Below, piece by piece: positions 9,497 through 17,812 of a stretch of DNA of 61,085 nt. Below the pieces are notes generated by a model. That model did not search any database and was not told the origin of the DNA. It was given only the letters and a program-made list of their open reading frames with translations. Position numbers and translations under genes: made by a program. Origin of the DNA: CALELM01 sp045617105. Its GTDB lineage: Bacteria > Bacillota > Negativicutes > Selenomonadales > Selenomonadaceae. Where the stretch lies: assembly GCA_045617105.1 (NCBI GenBank), contig JAZLHW010000031.1:1-61085 (forward strand). The letters run 5' to 3'. Position 1 is the first letter of the stretch, and each line of letters begins with the position of its first letter.

Positions 9497-10288
9497 TCAA
9501 ATCACTTGAAAAAGATCCTTGGAATATGTGTCCTCCAAAATCTCAACCGCCAGCTTTCTCTCTGCGAATTCCTTCTCCAACCGCATCCGAAGAGCAGTCA
9601 CAATGGGAAACTCGGTCGAAAAATGCCCCGCATCCACCAAATGAAGTCCCTGCTCTGCTGCATGTTGTGCATCATGGTATTTTATGTCGCTCGTAACATA
9701 AACATCTGCACGATAAAAAGCGGCTTTTCCAATGAGATCCGCCCCACTGCCGCTGCAAAGGGCGACTTTCCTAACGAATTGGCTGCCTGCGGAAACTATA
9801 CGCACATGAGATGCGAAAAGCTTCTCTCTCACCAGCTCTGCAAAAGCTTCCAAAGAAAGCGGTCTTGCAAGATAACCAATACGTCCAAGCGTCCCTTTTT
9901 CGCCAGAACCAAGCGGTTCGATATCCTGAAGCCCAATGCGCTCTGCAAGCACATCATTCACACCGCCTTCTGCAATATCCAGATTCGTATGTGCTGAAAA
10001 CACGGCAATATCATGCTTCAAAAGCTTTTGCAATCTCTTCCCCAGCGGAAGATCGGTCCTAATTTTTTTCAACGGACGAAAAATCAATGGGTGATGGGAG
10101 ATGATCATATTGGCACCTGTCTCTACCGCACGTTCCACTGCTTCATCGCTGACATCCAGACACAAATAGATCCTTTCTATGTCCTGCTGAGGACTTCCTG
10201 CTAACAACCCCGGATTGTCCCATTCCTCCGCCAGACCTTTCGGAGCAATACGCTCCATAATTTCCATCACCTGTTGGCATTTCACCAT
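9497..10288 (-). CDS. Nif3-like dinuclear metal-centre protein (DUF34)
   Basis: A 263-aa member of the Nif3/YqfO family, toroidal proteins with a two-metal site. Their proposed role is GTP cyclohydrolase-like or metal-insertion activity, and it is not settled. Metal-ligand motifs are visible: ISHHPLIF near residue 63, VFSAHTNLDIAEGGVND near 95, and the late VDAGHFSTEFP. Length fits the single-domain form without the PII-like insert. Its start overlaps the trmK stop by 7 bases, and trmK-nif3 adjacency is common in Firmicutes, so the pair is an operon. A terminator follows. Confidence 0.9.
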   Translation of the reverse strand: MVKCQQVMEIMERIAPKGLAEEWDNPGLLAGSPQQDIERIYLCLDVSDEAVERAVETGANMIISHHPLIFRPLKKIRTDLPLGKRLQKLLKHDIAVFSAHTNLDIAEGGVNDVLAERIGLQDIEPLGSGEKGTLGRIGYLARPLSLEAFAELVREKLFASHVRIVSAGSQFVRKVALCSGSGADLIGKAAFYRADVYVTSDIKYHDAQHAAEQGLHLVDAGHFSTEFPIVTALRMRLEKEFAERKLAVEILEDTYSKDLFQVI

Positions 10289-10968
10289 TTCAACCGTTCC
10301 TCCAAAGCCTTGATGTTTTCCACTGCTTCCAAGTATTTTTTTGTATGCTTCGCCCGCTCGCTCTTTTCCATTCCTGCTATCATCCGCTTGACTTGAAACA
10401 AAAGAGACTCAATATGATGTTCCAAAAGCGGCGATTTCTTCTCCCAAAGGACTGGTCCAATGGACAGCATCAAAGGCGATGGGTGCTTGCGCCGACCATG
10501 CTTTGCCATGATAATTTCATAAATGCGTCCATCTGCCAATGCCAGTTCCTCATCTTCAATATGCCAATAATGGCGGTAAAGCCACTTTCTCAGCTCTGCT
10601 GCTGCATTCATTGGCTGCAGCACTAAGGTTTCGGTCGTCTCCAACACCTCGGGATGTGCTTGCAAGATCTCACTGATGAGAGTTCCTCCCATTCCGGCAA
10701 TGCAGACCGTATCCACCTCACCAGGAACCAGAACACCCAGACCGTCTCCATGACGCACCTCTATGCGGTCAGACATTCCATTTTCCTGTACCGTGCGTTT
10801 TGCAGCCTCGCAAGGACCAGCATTCTTGTCGCCGGCCACTGCAAAGCTTACCTTTCCCGTCCCTGTCAAATAAACAGGAAGATAGGCATGATCCGTTCCG
10901 ATATCTGCCATGCGGCTTCCTTCTTTTACAAAATCGGCAAGTGCCTGAAGCCTGGAATCTAACTGCAT
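10282..10968 (-). CDS. trmK: tRNA (adenine(22)-N(1))-methyltransferase TrmK
   Basis: A 228-aa Rossmann-fold methyltransferase that forms m1A22 in tRNA. The SAM site is MADIGTDHAYLPVYL (about residues 20-34). The family motifs VCIAGMGGTLISEIL and LVLQPMNAAAELRKWL follow. I chose the ATG at 10968 (MQLDSRLQAL), since a G-rich Shine-Dalgarno lies just upstream and family proteins begin with the xLSxRLxxLAxxV pattern. The frame is open to 10992. It follows the 95-aa unknown gene with one base between them and overlaps the nif3-like gene downstream. Confidence 0.93.
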   Translation of the reverse strand: MQLDSRLQALADFVKEGSRMADIGTDHAYLPVYLTGTGKVSFAVAGDKNAGPCEAAKRTVQENGMSDRIEVRHGDGLGVLVPGEVDTVCIAGMGGTLISEILQAHPEVLETTETLVLQPMNAAAELRKWLYRHYWHIEDEELALADGRIYEIIMAKHGRRKHPSPLMLSIGPVLWEKKSPLLEHHIESLLFQVKRMIAGMEKSERAKHTKKYLEAVENIKALEERLKW

Positions 10969-10969
10969 A

Positions 10970-11257
10970 TCATCCCCCCACATCCTTTTCATTTATAAGC
11001 TTTTCTTGCAGTGCCTTGAAATTCAAACCGCCTTCATAGAAAAGGCTCTGCGTAATATTGCTAAGCTCCAACCGATACGCCTCCGGTACTGAAATACTTT
11101 TCTCGGAAGCCGTCTTTTTCTTCTGTACGTTTTCCAAAACAGCAGAAAAGTTTTTTCCGCCCTGCTTGTCCTGATACTCTTCCTTGCGGCGAAAATTTTG
11201 TTCCTGCTCATAGCCAATGCCCTTGACACGTGACACCTTCTCAATGCGATCTATCAT
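10970..11257 (-). CDS. Conserved-looking unknown protein, 95 aa
   Basis: I do not recognise this protein. It is hydrophilic, with a charged middle (KKKTASEKS) and no membrane segment or cysteine motif. The best supported start is the ATG at 11257: the upstream ggggtgat matches the 16S anti-Shine-Dalgarno almost perfectly, 5-8 bases away. A GTG at 11266 is also in frame. Its stop is one base before the trmK start, which implies cotranslation with trmK and nif3. Its size and charge would suit a small regulatory or flagellar accessory protein, but nothing in the sequence shows that. Confidence 0.7.
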   Translation of the reverse strand: MIDRIEKVSRVKGIGYEQEQNFRRKEEYQDKQGGKNFSAVLENVQKKKTASEKSISVPEAYRLELSNITQSLFYEGGLNFKALQEKLINEKDVGG

Positions 11258-11360
11258 TTCAATCACCCCCGTTCACAAAAAACAAAGAATCCCTATATAT
11301 ATTATATCGCATATCCAATGAAATACTAAAGTTTTTAGTTCTTTGTCAATGTAACTTTGT

Positions 11361-11455
11361 GGTTGAAGCCCTTGAAATAAGGCTTTGCGTATCAACGAAG
11401 CGGGAGAAAATACCCGCTATCTATGGAGATGAGAACATCTGTGCTGAGTTATTGA
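11361..11455 (+). repeat. Dispersed mosaic intergenic repeat, copy 2
   Basis: This copy contains the core (tcaacgaagcgggag, 11392-11406) and the tail (ctatggagatgagaacatct then gtgctgagttatt, 11421-11453), but not the opening hairpin. The tail overlaps the stop codon of the FeoB-associated gene (11449-11451). It lies between feoB and the unknown-trmK-nif3 operon. Confidence 0.65.
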
Positions 11456-11601
11456 CGATAATTATGACATTTCCCACTGCAATGAGGACACATACCTCCT
11501 CCGCAGCACTCAGATGCACCGGAAACCATGTTTCGATAGATATGTCTCACAGCCAAATACAAACTGAGGAGCAGTAAAAAAATGATAACGCAATCGCTCA
11601 T
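11449..11601 (-). CDS. FeoB-associated Cys-rich membrane protein
   Basis: A 50-aa protein with one N-terminal membrane helix (VIIFLLLLSLYLAVRHIY, residues 5-22) and a short cysteine-rich tail (ECCGGGMCPHCSGKCH). This is the hallmark of the FeoB-associated Cys-rich family, found 3' of feoB in Firmicutes. The tail probably meets Fe2+ or thiols on the cytoplasmic side; the exact function is unknown. The ATG at 11601 lies 4 bases after the feoB stop, with GGGGTGA overlapping that stop as ribosome-binding site. It is too short for default gene finders. Its stop codon falls inside dispersed repeat copy 2. Confidence 0.88.
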   Translation of the reverse strand: MSDCVIIFLLLLSLYLAVRHIYRNMVSGASECCGGGMCPHCSGKCHNYRQ

Positions 11602-11605
11602 AAAC

Positions 11606-13501
11606 TCACCCCAATCCTAAAGCTTTGCCGATCTGGTAAACAAGCAAAGAAACGACCCATGCTGTCAAAAACGAAAAAACTGCAGAGAATCCCGTCCATT
11701 TCCAACTGCCAGCTTCTTTCTTAATCGTTCCAAGAGCCGTAATACAAGGAGTATAAAGCTGCAAAAACACCATGAAAGAAAATGCGGAAAGAGCCGTAAA
11801 ATCTGTGCCGATTCCACTTTTCAAAAACAAATTTGCCTGCTCTGCAGCTCTTTCGGTATCTGCATCAGCTAAACCATAAAGTACTCCTAGTGTGGAAACA
11901 ACGACCTCCTTGGCAAAAAGACCGGAAATAATAGCCGCACCGGCTTCCCAAGTGGCAAATCCATGAAAAACAAATAAGTAAGACACGCCCCCACCCAAAA
12001 GTGCCAAAAAACTTTCGCTCATTTGCGCCGCAAAGCCATGGAAATTGTACTTTGAGAGAAACCAGATCAAAACACTGCACACAAAAATAATAGTACCTGC
12101 CTTCACCAGAAAACCTTTCCCCTTATCCCAGGTTTCAAGGAAAACCGTTTTCATATCCGGCATACGATATGGCGGCAATTCCAAAAGAAAGGCAGCTGTA
12201 TCATTCTTGAGCAAAGTCACCCCTAAAAGCTTCGCTGCAAAAATAGCAACGATAAAACCCAAAAGATACATGCCAAACACTACATTGGCTGCATGATCCG
12301 GAAAAAACACAGCAGCTAAAAGTGCCATAACCGGAAGCTTTGCACCGCAAGTCAAAAAAGGAGCAACCAACATCGATATGATACGATCTTTTTCCGAATC
12401 CAATGCACGGGCACCCATGATAGAGGGAACCGCACAGCCAAATCCCAGCATGAGCGGCATGATCCCTTTGCCAGTAAGCCCAAAACGTCTCATAAATGGA
12501 TCTGCAATAAAGGCAACACGCGCCATATAGCCAGTCCCATCCAAAAAACTAAGACAAAAAAATAAGACAAAAATCAACGGCACAAAGCTAACAACTGCCC
12601 CCACTCCGCTAATAATTCCATCGACCAGCAAAGACCGAAGCCAATCAGACACTCCAACAGCACAAAAAAAATCCCCCGCATACCCTGCAAAGGAAACGCA
12701 GATCAAATGATCCAATATTGTTGTTATGGGCTGTCCGATCCAAGAAAAGGTAATCTGAAAGACTGCATACAAAATCAGGAAAAAAATGATGGGGGCAAAC
12801 ATCCCATTTGCCAAATAACGATCTATTTTTTCTGAACAGCTTTCCTCTGTTTCACTAAATGTAACTGTTTTTTCAACAATACGATCTATCATGGCATAGC
12901 GTGCCGCAACCACATCTTCTTCTATCACATGGATCGGCTTATTGCTGTTCCGAATCGTTTCTATGCTGTCGATATATTCTTTTAACATGCCAGAGGGGTC
13001 TGCTCTCTTCATGTCTATTGAAATAAACAGATCCAATAGCTTCTGCATCGTTTTATTGCTTCGCCCAATGGTTTCAACTACCGGCATTCCCAGCAACTGT
13101 TCCATTGAATGCATATTTACTGACATTCCACGTTTTTTTGCTTCATCTTTCATATTGAAATCAATCAAAAGAGGTATTCCCATCTCCAAAAGCTGAAGCG
13201 TCAAAAACAAATTCCTCTCAATATTTGATGAATCCACAACATTAAGAACAATATCCGGCGTATTATGCTGGAAATAATCTATCACAACCTGCTCTTCAGC
13301 AGAACGAGTACTGATACTATACGTTCCAGGTAAATCTACAACAGATATATCATAACCTTCGTAATTGACATATCCCTCTTTTTTATCAACAGTGACTCCC
13401 GGCCAGTTGCCAGTTTTTTGATGGGCACCTGTAAGCTCGTTAAAAATAGTAGATTTTCCAGTATTGGGATTGCCAGTCAATGCTACTGTTAAGCTTGGCA
13501 T
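11606..13501 (-). CDS. feoB: Ferrous iron transporter FeoB
   Basis: A 631-aa inner-membrane Fe2+ transporter. The N-terminal G domain shows G1 TGNPNTGKST (residues 9-18), G2/G3 TVDKKEG...DLPGTYS, and G4-like NMKDE. A helical GDI-like region precedes a polytopic domain with the gate motifs SFLDGTGYMARVAF, GFGCAVPSIMGAR and LTCGAKLPVMALL. It is only slightly shorter than the usual FeoB. feoA lies 29 bases upstream and the FeoB-associated microprotein just downstream. The operon is probably repressed by Fe2+-Fur through the box in front of feoA. Confidence 0.97.
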   Translation of the reverse strand: MPSLTVALTGNPNTGKSTIFNELTGAHQKTGNWPGVTVDKKEGYVNYEGYDISVVDLPGTYSISTRSAEEQVVIDYFQHNTPDIVLNVVDSSNIERNLFLTLQLLEMGIPLLIDFNMKDEAKKRGMSVNMHSMEQLLGMPVVETIGRSNKTMQKLLDLFISIDMKRADPSGMLKEYIDSIETIRNSNKPIHVIEEDVVAARYAMIDRIVEKTVTFSETEESCSEKIDRYLANGMFAPIIFFLILYAVFQITFSWIGQPITTILDHLICVSFAGYAGDFFCAVGVSDWLRSLLVDGIISGVGAVVSFVPLIFVLFFCLSFLDGTGYMARVAFIADPFMRRFGLTGKGIMPLMLGFGCAVPSIMGARALDSEKDRIISMLVAPFLTCGAKLPVMALLAAVFFPDHAANVVFGMYLLGFIVAIFAAKLLGVTLLKNDTAAFLLELPPYRMPDMKTVFLETWDKGKGFLVKAGTIIFVCSVLIWFLSKYNFHGFAAQMSESFLALLGGGVSYLFVFHGFATWEAGAAIISGLFAKEVVVSTLGVLYGLADADTERAAEQANLFLKSGIGTDFTALSAFSFMVFLQLYTPCITALGTIKKEAGSWKWTGFSAVFSFLTAWVVSLLVYQIGKALGLG

Positions 13502-13530
13502 CTATATGCCTCCTTTTAGCTAAACATTCA

Positions 13531-13755
13531 TCAACTAATTTTCTGGACTTCCACCATAGTCGCATCTTCACGGCGCAAAGCCAAATTATATGAGCGAATG
13601 CGAACTGCCATAGGGTCACCAAAAGGTGCTGAACGCAAAACCTTGATCTGCGTCCCAGGAATTATTCCCATTGCCATAAGCCGTTGTTTTAAATCAGAAT
13701 CGGCAACATGCTTTACTTTCAGAACCATGCCCGCTTTTCCATCCCGCAAAGTCAA
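13531..13755 (-). CDS. feoA: Ferrous iron transport accessory protein FeoA
   Basis: A 74-aa SH3-like protein that works with FeoB in the cytoplasm. The pattern DLKQRLMAMGIIPGTQIKVL followed by FGDPMAVRI is typical of FeoA. The longest frame begins at a GTG at 13764, but the Shine-Dalgarno ggagg lies directly against it. The TTG at 13755 sits 8 bases from ggagg and gives the family N-terminus (TLRDGKAG), so I use it. It heads the feoA-feoB operon. Confidence 0.92.
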   Translation of the reverse strand: MTLRDGKAGMVLKVKHVADSDLKQRLMAMGIIPGTQIKVLRSAPFGDPMAVRIRSYNLALRREDATMVEVQKIS

Positions 13756-13790
13756 GCCGACCACCTCCAGTGCTTCTATTTTAAATACGT

Positions 13791-13809
13791 TAATGATAAT
13801 GATTATCTT
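13791..13809 (-). promoter_or_regulatory. Fur-like iron box in front of feoA
   Basis: On the minus strand, aagataatcattatcatta matches the 19-bp Fur box consensus closely and contains the inverted gataat/attatc core. It starts 5 bases downstream of the -10 element, over the expected transcription start, and would block feoAB when iron is plentiful. Confidence 0.85.
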
Positions 13810-13814
13810 TTACA

Positions 13815-13843
13815 ATAATAACCTATCCCAACAAGGTTGTCAA
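13815..13843 (-). promoter_or_regulatory. Sigma-70 type promoter of feoAB
   Basis: On the minus strand the -35 is TTGACA (13843-13838), the spacer 17 bases and the -10 TATTAT (13820-13815). This is a near-consensus promoter directly upstream of the Fur-like box and about 60 bases before the feoA start. Confidence 0.8.
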
Positions 13844-13874
13844 TGCTGTTATAACAAACCATCATAAAACGAAC

Positions 13875-13911
13875 AAAAAATGCCATCGTTTCCTAAAAGA
13901 AAACGATGGCA
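13875..13911 (-). terminator. Intrinsic terminator after decarboxylase beta subunit
   Basis: The hairpin tgccatcgttt/aaacgatggca (13881-13911) is followed on the minus strand by T-rich sequence (ttttttgttc). It separates the decarboxylase genes from feoAB. Confidence 0.85.
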
Positions 13912-13955
13912 CGAAAGCATAAAAACCAAAGCTAATGGCTGCACAGGTTAGCCCA

Positions 13956-15086
13956 TTATTTCAACATCGCAAGCATCGTTCCAGCAGCAACGGCTGTCCC
14001 AATTACGCCTGCCACATTCGGTCCCATAGCATGCATAAGGAGGAAGTTGCCTGGTTTTGCACGCTGTCCCACGACCTGACTGACACGAGCAGCCATAGGA
14101 ACAGCTGAAACACCAGCGGAACCGATGAGCGGATTGACCTTTCCGCCTGTTAACTTATACATGAGCTTGCCAAAAATAAGACCGCCTGCTGTTCCTCCCA
14201 TAAAAGCAATCAATCCAAGCAATATGATCAACAGTGTCTGCGGTACAAGAAAATCCTTAGCAGACATAGTCATTCCCGTACCAGTTGCAAGGAAGATCGT
14301 AACCATATTGCAAAGTGCATTCTGTGCTGTATCGGAAAGCCTGTCCATCACGCCGGACTCCCTAAAAAGATTGCCAAGCATCAAGCAGCCAAGAAGCGCT
14401 GCGATGGGCGGAAGGAGGAGACTGATAAATATCGTTGTAACGATTGGGAACATCACACGCTCAAATTTTGTAACAGGGCGAAGCTGCTCCATAGTGACCT
14501 CGCGTTCCTCTTTTGTCGTCAAAAAATTCATGATAGGAGGCTGAATGAGTGGAACAAGTGACATATAAGAATACGCAGCAACCGCAATAGCACCAAGCAA
14601 ATGCGGTGCTAATTTAATGGACAAATAGATAGCAGTCGGGCCATCTGCACCACCAATGATACCAATAGCAGCAGCTTCTTTTATATCAAAGCCAAGAACC
14701 ATTGCCCCGCCAAGAGCCACAAAAACGCCTACTTGCGCAGCTGCCCCCAGCAATAAGGTAGTAGGACGGGCAAGAAGCGGGCCAAAATCCGTCATCGCAC
14801 CGATTCCCAAAAAAATGAGTGGCGGGAAAATTTCATTTGCAATACCATAATGTATTGCCATCATAAGTCCCATTTCATCAAAAAATCCCGTACATGGAAA
14901 ATTTGCAAGAATACAGCCAAATGCAATCGGGCCCAAGAGCAATGGTTCAAACTCTTTGACGATCGCCAAATAAAGCAATACCAGCCCAACTGCAATCATA
15001 ATTCCATTTCCAACGGTAAATGCCGCAAACCCACTATCTGACCATACAGACTGCAGGGAAACAGCAAACGCATTAAAAAGTTCCAT
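13956..15086 (-). CDS. Na+-translocating decarboxylase beta subunit (OadB/MmdB/GcdB)
   Basis: A 376-aa polytopic membrane protein of the Na+ transport decarboxylases (oxaloacetate, methylmalonyl-CoA, glutaconyl-CoA). The beta subunit decarboxylates carboxybiotin and uses the energy to expel Na+. About ten hydrophobic segments are present. The signature GIIGGADGPTAIYLS (near residue 142) carries the essential aspartate, and NPLIGSAGVSAVPMAAR holds the other conserved polar residues. The gamma/delta subunit gene lies just upstream. The carboxyltransferase and biotin carrier genes are absent from the neighbourhood, so the substrate cannot be read from context. A terminator follows. Confidence 0.93.
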   Translation of the reverse strand: MELFNAFAVSLQSVWSDSGFAAFTVGNGIMIAVGLVLLYLAIVKEFEPLLLGPIAFGCILANFPCTGFFDEMGLMMAIHYGIANEIFPPLIFLGIGAMTDFGPLLARPTTLLLGAAAQVGVFVALGGAMVLGFDIKEAAAIGIIGGADGPTAIYLSIKLAPHLLGAIAVAAYSYMSLVPLIQPPIMNFLTTKEEREVTMEQLRPVTKFERVMFPIVTTIFISLLLPPIAALLGCLMLGNLFRESGVMDRLSDTAQNALCNMVTIFLATGTGMTMSAKDFLVPQTLLIILLGLIAFMGGTAGGLIFGKLMYKLTGGKVNPLIGSAGVSAVPMAARVSQVVGQRAKPGNFLLMHAMGPNVAGVIGTAVAAGTMLAMLK

Positions 15087-15109
15087 ACCTTATTTCCTCC
15101 TTTCACCTA

Positions 15110-15457
15110 TCAATGCCAAGAACTAATACTTACACGACCAGAATTTTTCCACCCATTACGTTCGATTGGGCGAATGGAGCGAACCACGCCCGTTGTGCCA
15201 GAAGCAACAACTGCCGCAGCAATCGCCGCAACCACCTCATCGGGAATCCCAACAGCCACGGGTTCCGCAAGCACTGGTGATTTCTCTTCGCGAGATTTTT
15301 CCTCAACAGAAGATTCTTCCTTGTTTTCCTTCGGTTTCGTTGGGTCAATGATATGGATCAATTTAATGACATACATCAAAACCGACAATACGATAAATAC
15401 CACTGTCATGTTGATCAGCATAATAATAATTGGATTGGTAGTTACTGGTTGTTCCAT
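15110..15457 (-). CDS. Decarboxylase gamma/delta subunit (OadG/MmdD-like)
   Basis: A 115-aa protein with one membrane helix (IIIMLINMTVVFIVLSVLMYVI region), a charged hinge (KPKENKEESSVEEKSREEK), and a C-terminal tail (IPDEVVAAIAAAVVAS...SIRPIERNGWKNSGR). The tail resembles the C-terminus of Veillonella MmdD and OadG-type subunits, which hold the complex together. The Shine-Dalgarno gaggtgat is close upstream of the ATG. It is followed by the beta subunit after 23 bases. No alpha or biotin-carrier gene is found in between or upstream, where a dispersed repeat and a CbiK-like gene lie instead. Confidence 0.85.
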   Translation of the reverse strand: MEQPVTTNPIIIMLINMTVVFIVLSVLMYVIKLIHIIDPTKPKENKEESSVEEKSREEKSPVLAEPVAVGIPDEVVAAIAAAVVASGTTGVVRSIRPIERNGWKNSGRVSISSWH

Positions 15458-15520
15458 AAAATCACCTCATTTTTTTCTTTCAGGCTACGCTATATCTTCC
15501 TGGCTGCATCGCAGGACCTA

Positions 15521-15600
15521 TAACTCAGCAAAGATGCCCCCCATGGCGGATATGTCCCCCGCTTCGTTGAAACGCTGACGAAGGAAGTAACTTGCTGGCG
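15521..15600 (-). repeat. Dispersed mosaic intergenic repeat, copy 3
   Basis: Read on the minus strand it has cttccttcgtcagcg, then tttcaacgaagcggggg (the core) and catctttgctgagttata (the tail). The leading part matches the inverted half of copy 5 (43905-43950). It lies between the CbiK-like gene and the decarboxylase gamma gene. Confidence 0.6.
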
Positions 15601-15621
15601 CAAGATTCCAGATTCAAGGCG

Positions 15622-16392
15622 TTACAAAAAATCATGCGTCAAAGACTCCAGCTTCCGGCAGCAAAGCTGTCGAAATGCAGAAAACTCCCCCATTCCCTTC
15701 ATGACCATGCGTACTTCAAAGCCCGCACGTTCCAACACCACTCTCCATGAAGATTCTCCATCGCCAGCAAAATCCCTCTTGATATGTGTTCCAACAGAAA
15801 AGAAAAATGGTATTATGCAGATTTTTTTCATATTTTTCCGTTTCATGTGAGAAACAATATCCCCTAAAGTCCCATTTTCCTTTGCTTCCAACTCAACCAC
15901 ATAAACAGGAACATGCATCTCATCGGCGTATGCCTGAAATTTTTCTCTGACATCACTTGGGCAATCATGCACCCCATGCAAAACAAGCAATATGTATTCT
16001 CCAACGGAAAGAGAAGCTCCTTGCATTATTATATGCAAGGAGGACACATAATCCTCCTTACTGGCAAGCAGAAAATTTCCTAATTGCAGCTTTTGAAAAT
16101 CAATCCTGCAATTTTCCATCTGTTTTTCCAGCTGCTTCCTATATTCTAGTCTATGCGATAAAAAAACAGGCTGAATAATAACATATTCATATCCTTTTGC
16201 CTTTAAGATCCGTAAAACATCTGGGAAAAAAACACACAGACCTTCCTTTACCGACAAACGACTGGAAATATATTCTGACGTATATGCAAACGTCACAAGC
16301 CAATCCGTGTAAACAGCTTCCAGTTCCTTTATCAACGTATACCAGCTTTTCTCTCTGCCTTCTGCGGATAAAGTACCAAATCCCAAAAGCAC
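15622..16392 (-). CDS. CbiK-like sirohydrochlorin chelatase
   Basis: About 256 aa, resembling anaerobic sirohydrochlorin cobaltochelatase CbiK, which inserts Co2+ (or Fe2+) into sirohydrochlorin. The N-terminal LLGFGT corresponds to the CbiK VxFGT strand. VIIQPVFLSHRLEY, VLHGVHDCPSD and IPFFFSVGTHIKRDFAGD align with the family's metal-site segments, and the two histidines (LHGVHD and GTHIKRD) are kept. The start is awkward. The only usable codon is a GTG at 16392 with a poor ribosome site, and it removes the residues usually before the first strand (the frame upstream reads RKQAI). The ATG of a TAATG overlap with the glmM stop is in the wrong frame. Confidence 0.72.
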   Translation of the reverse strand: MLLGFGTLSAEGREKSWYTLIKELEAVYTDWLVTFAYTSEYISSRLSVKEGLCVFFPDVLRILKAKGYEYVIIQPVFLSHRLEYRKQLEKQMENCRIDFQKLQLGNFLLASKEDYVSSLHIIMQGASLSVGEYILLVLHGVHDCPSDVREKFQAYADEMHVPVYVVELEAKENGTLGDIVSHMKRKNMKKICIIPFFFSVGTHIKRDFAGDGESSWRVVLERAGFEVRMVMKGMGEFSAFRQLCCRKLESLTHDFL

Positions 16393-16411
16393 TATGGCCT
16401 GTTTTCGCCCA

Positions 16412-17761
16412 TTATCCCTGTTCAGCCTTTACCACCTCAGCAATCCTGTGACAGATCACATCCAACTGCTCCTGATCAGGGCCTTCTGCCATAACACGAA
16501 TCAGCTGCTCCGTTCCCGATGGACGAACCAATATTCTTCCATTTTCGCCAAGCTCCTTATTTCCTTTTTCAATCGCTTCCTGAATCGCAGGATTCTCTTC
16601 CCAGCCTTCCTTGCTTGCAACTTTGACATTCACCAAAAGCTGCGGATATGTTGTCATCATTTCCGTAAGGCTCGATGCCTTTGCTCCGCTTCGCTTTAAG
16701 GATACCAACACCTGCAATGCTGTAATCAAGCCGTCACCTGTCGTACTGTAATCACTAAAGATAATATGCCCTGACTGTTCTCCGCCAATGCAATAGCCAT
16801 TTGCCAACATATTTTCCAATACGTAGCGATCACCGACTTTAGTAACCTCCGTCCTTCCGCCAATCTTTTTAATCGCTTGATGGAAACCGATATTTGCCAT
16901 AACGGTTGTCACAACCGTATTGTCCTTCAGTGTTCCCTTTTTGATCATGTCATTGGCACACATAACCAAAATATGATCCCCATCTATCAACTGTCCTTTT
17001 TCATCAACACAAAGGCAGCGATCTGCATCACCGTCATGGGCAATACCAAAATCAGCCTTATTTTCAATAACAGCCTTTTGCAAGGATTCCAAGTGCGTGG
17101 AACCACACCCATCATTGATATTCACACCATTCGGAAGTGCATGGATCACCTTGAGCTTCGCACCAAGGCGGCGAAGAACCGTCGGCATTGCTTCATAGGC
17201 TGCACCATTTGCGCAATCCAAAACGATCTTCATGCCATCAAGACGCTCTTCACAGGTATTGCAAACAAAATCAATATATTGATTTAAAAGATCACTGCGA
17301 TACTCAATATGACCAACTGCCTCACCGGTAGAACGAGGAAATGTATCATTTTCTTTAATTTTTTGGACGATTTCTTCCAATTCATCTTCTACTGCATCAG
17401 GAAGCTTATAACCGTCCCCTCCAAAAAACTTAATTCCATTGTCTTGAAAAGGATTGTGAGAAGCAGATATTACAATACCTGCCTTCGCTTTCATTTTTTT
17501 TGCAAGATACGCAATAGCTGGCGTTGGAATTACTCCTGCAAGCAATGCAATACCACCAGCAGAGCAAATACCTGCCGAAAGTGCAGACTCAAACATTTGC
17601 CCAGAAATTCTTGTATCACGCCCAATCAAGATGAGAGGCTGTTTTGCATGATCCTTCCCAAAATACAGGGTAGCTGCCCGTCCCAAGCAATACGCTAATT
17701 CCGGTGTCAAAGTACCATTTGCCTCACCACGTACACCATCTGTACCAAATAATCTTGCCAT
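16412..17761 (-). CDS. glmM: Phosphoglucosamine mutase GlmM
   Basis: A 449-aa alpha-D-phosphohexomutase that interconverts glucosamine-6-phosphate and glucosamine-1-phosphate on the way to UDP-GlcNAc for peptidoglycan and lipid A. Motifs are the phosphoserine loop ISASHNPFQDNGIK (about residue 100), the Mg2+ loop GDADRCL (near 244), the sugar loop GEQSGHII and the phosphate-binding RPSGTEQLIRVMAEG at the C-terminus. Full length; aggagg is 8 bases from the ATG. It follows the FAD dehydrogenase by 51 bases and belongs to the broader cdaA-cdaR-glmM neighbourhood conserved in Firmicutes. Confidence 0.97.
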   Translation of the reverse strand: MARLFGTDGVRGEANGTLTPELAYCLGRAATLYFGKDHAKQPLILIGRDTRISGQMFESALSAGICSAGGIALLAGVIPTPAIAYLAKKMKAKAGIVISASHNPFQDNGIKFFGGDGYKLPDAVEDELEEIVQKIKENDTFPRSTGEAVGHIEYRSDLLNQYIDFVCNTCEERLDGMKIVLDCANGAAYEAMPTVLRRLGAKLKVIHALPNGVNINDGCGSTHLESLQKAVIENKADFGIAHDGDADRCLCVDEKGQLIDGDHILVMCANDMIKKGTLKDNTVVTTVMANIGFHQAIKKIGGRTEVTKVGDRYVLENMLANGYCIGGEQSGHIIFSDYSTTGDGLITALQVLVSLKRSGAKASSLTEMMTTYPQLLVNVKVASKEGWEENPAIQEAIEKGNKELGENGRILVRPSGTEQLIRVMAEGPDQEQLDVICHRIAEVVKAEQG

Positions 17762-17812
17762 TTAAATATCCTCCTTAAATTCTCTTGTTTTTCCATTCTT
17801 CCTTATTATCAT

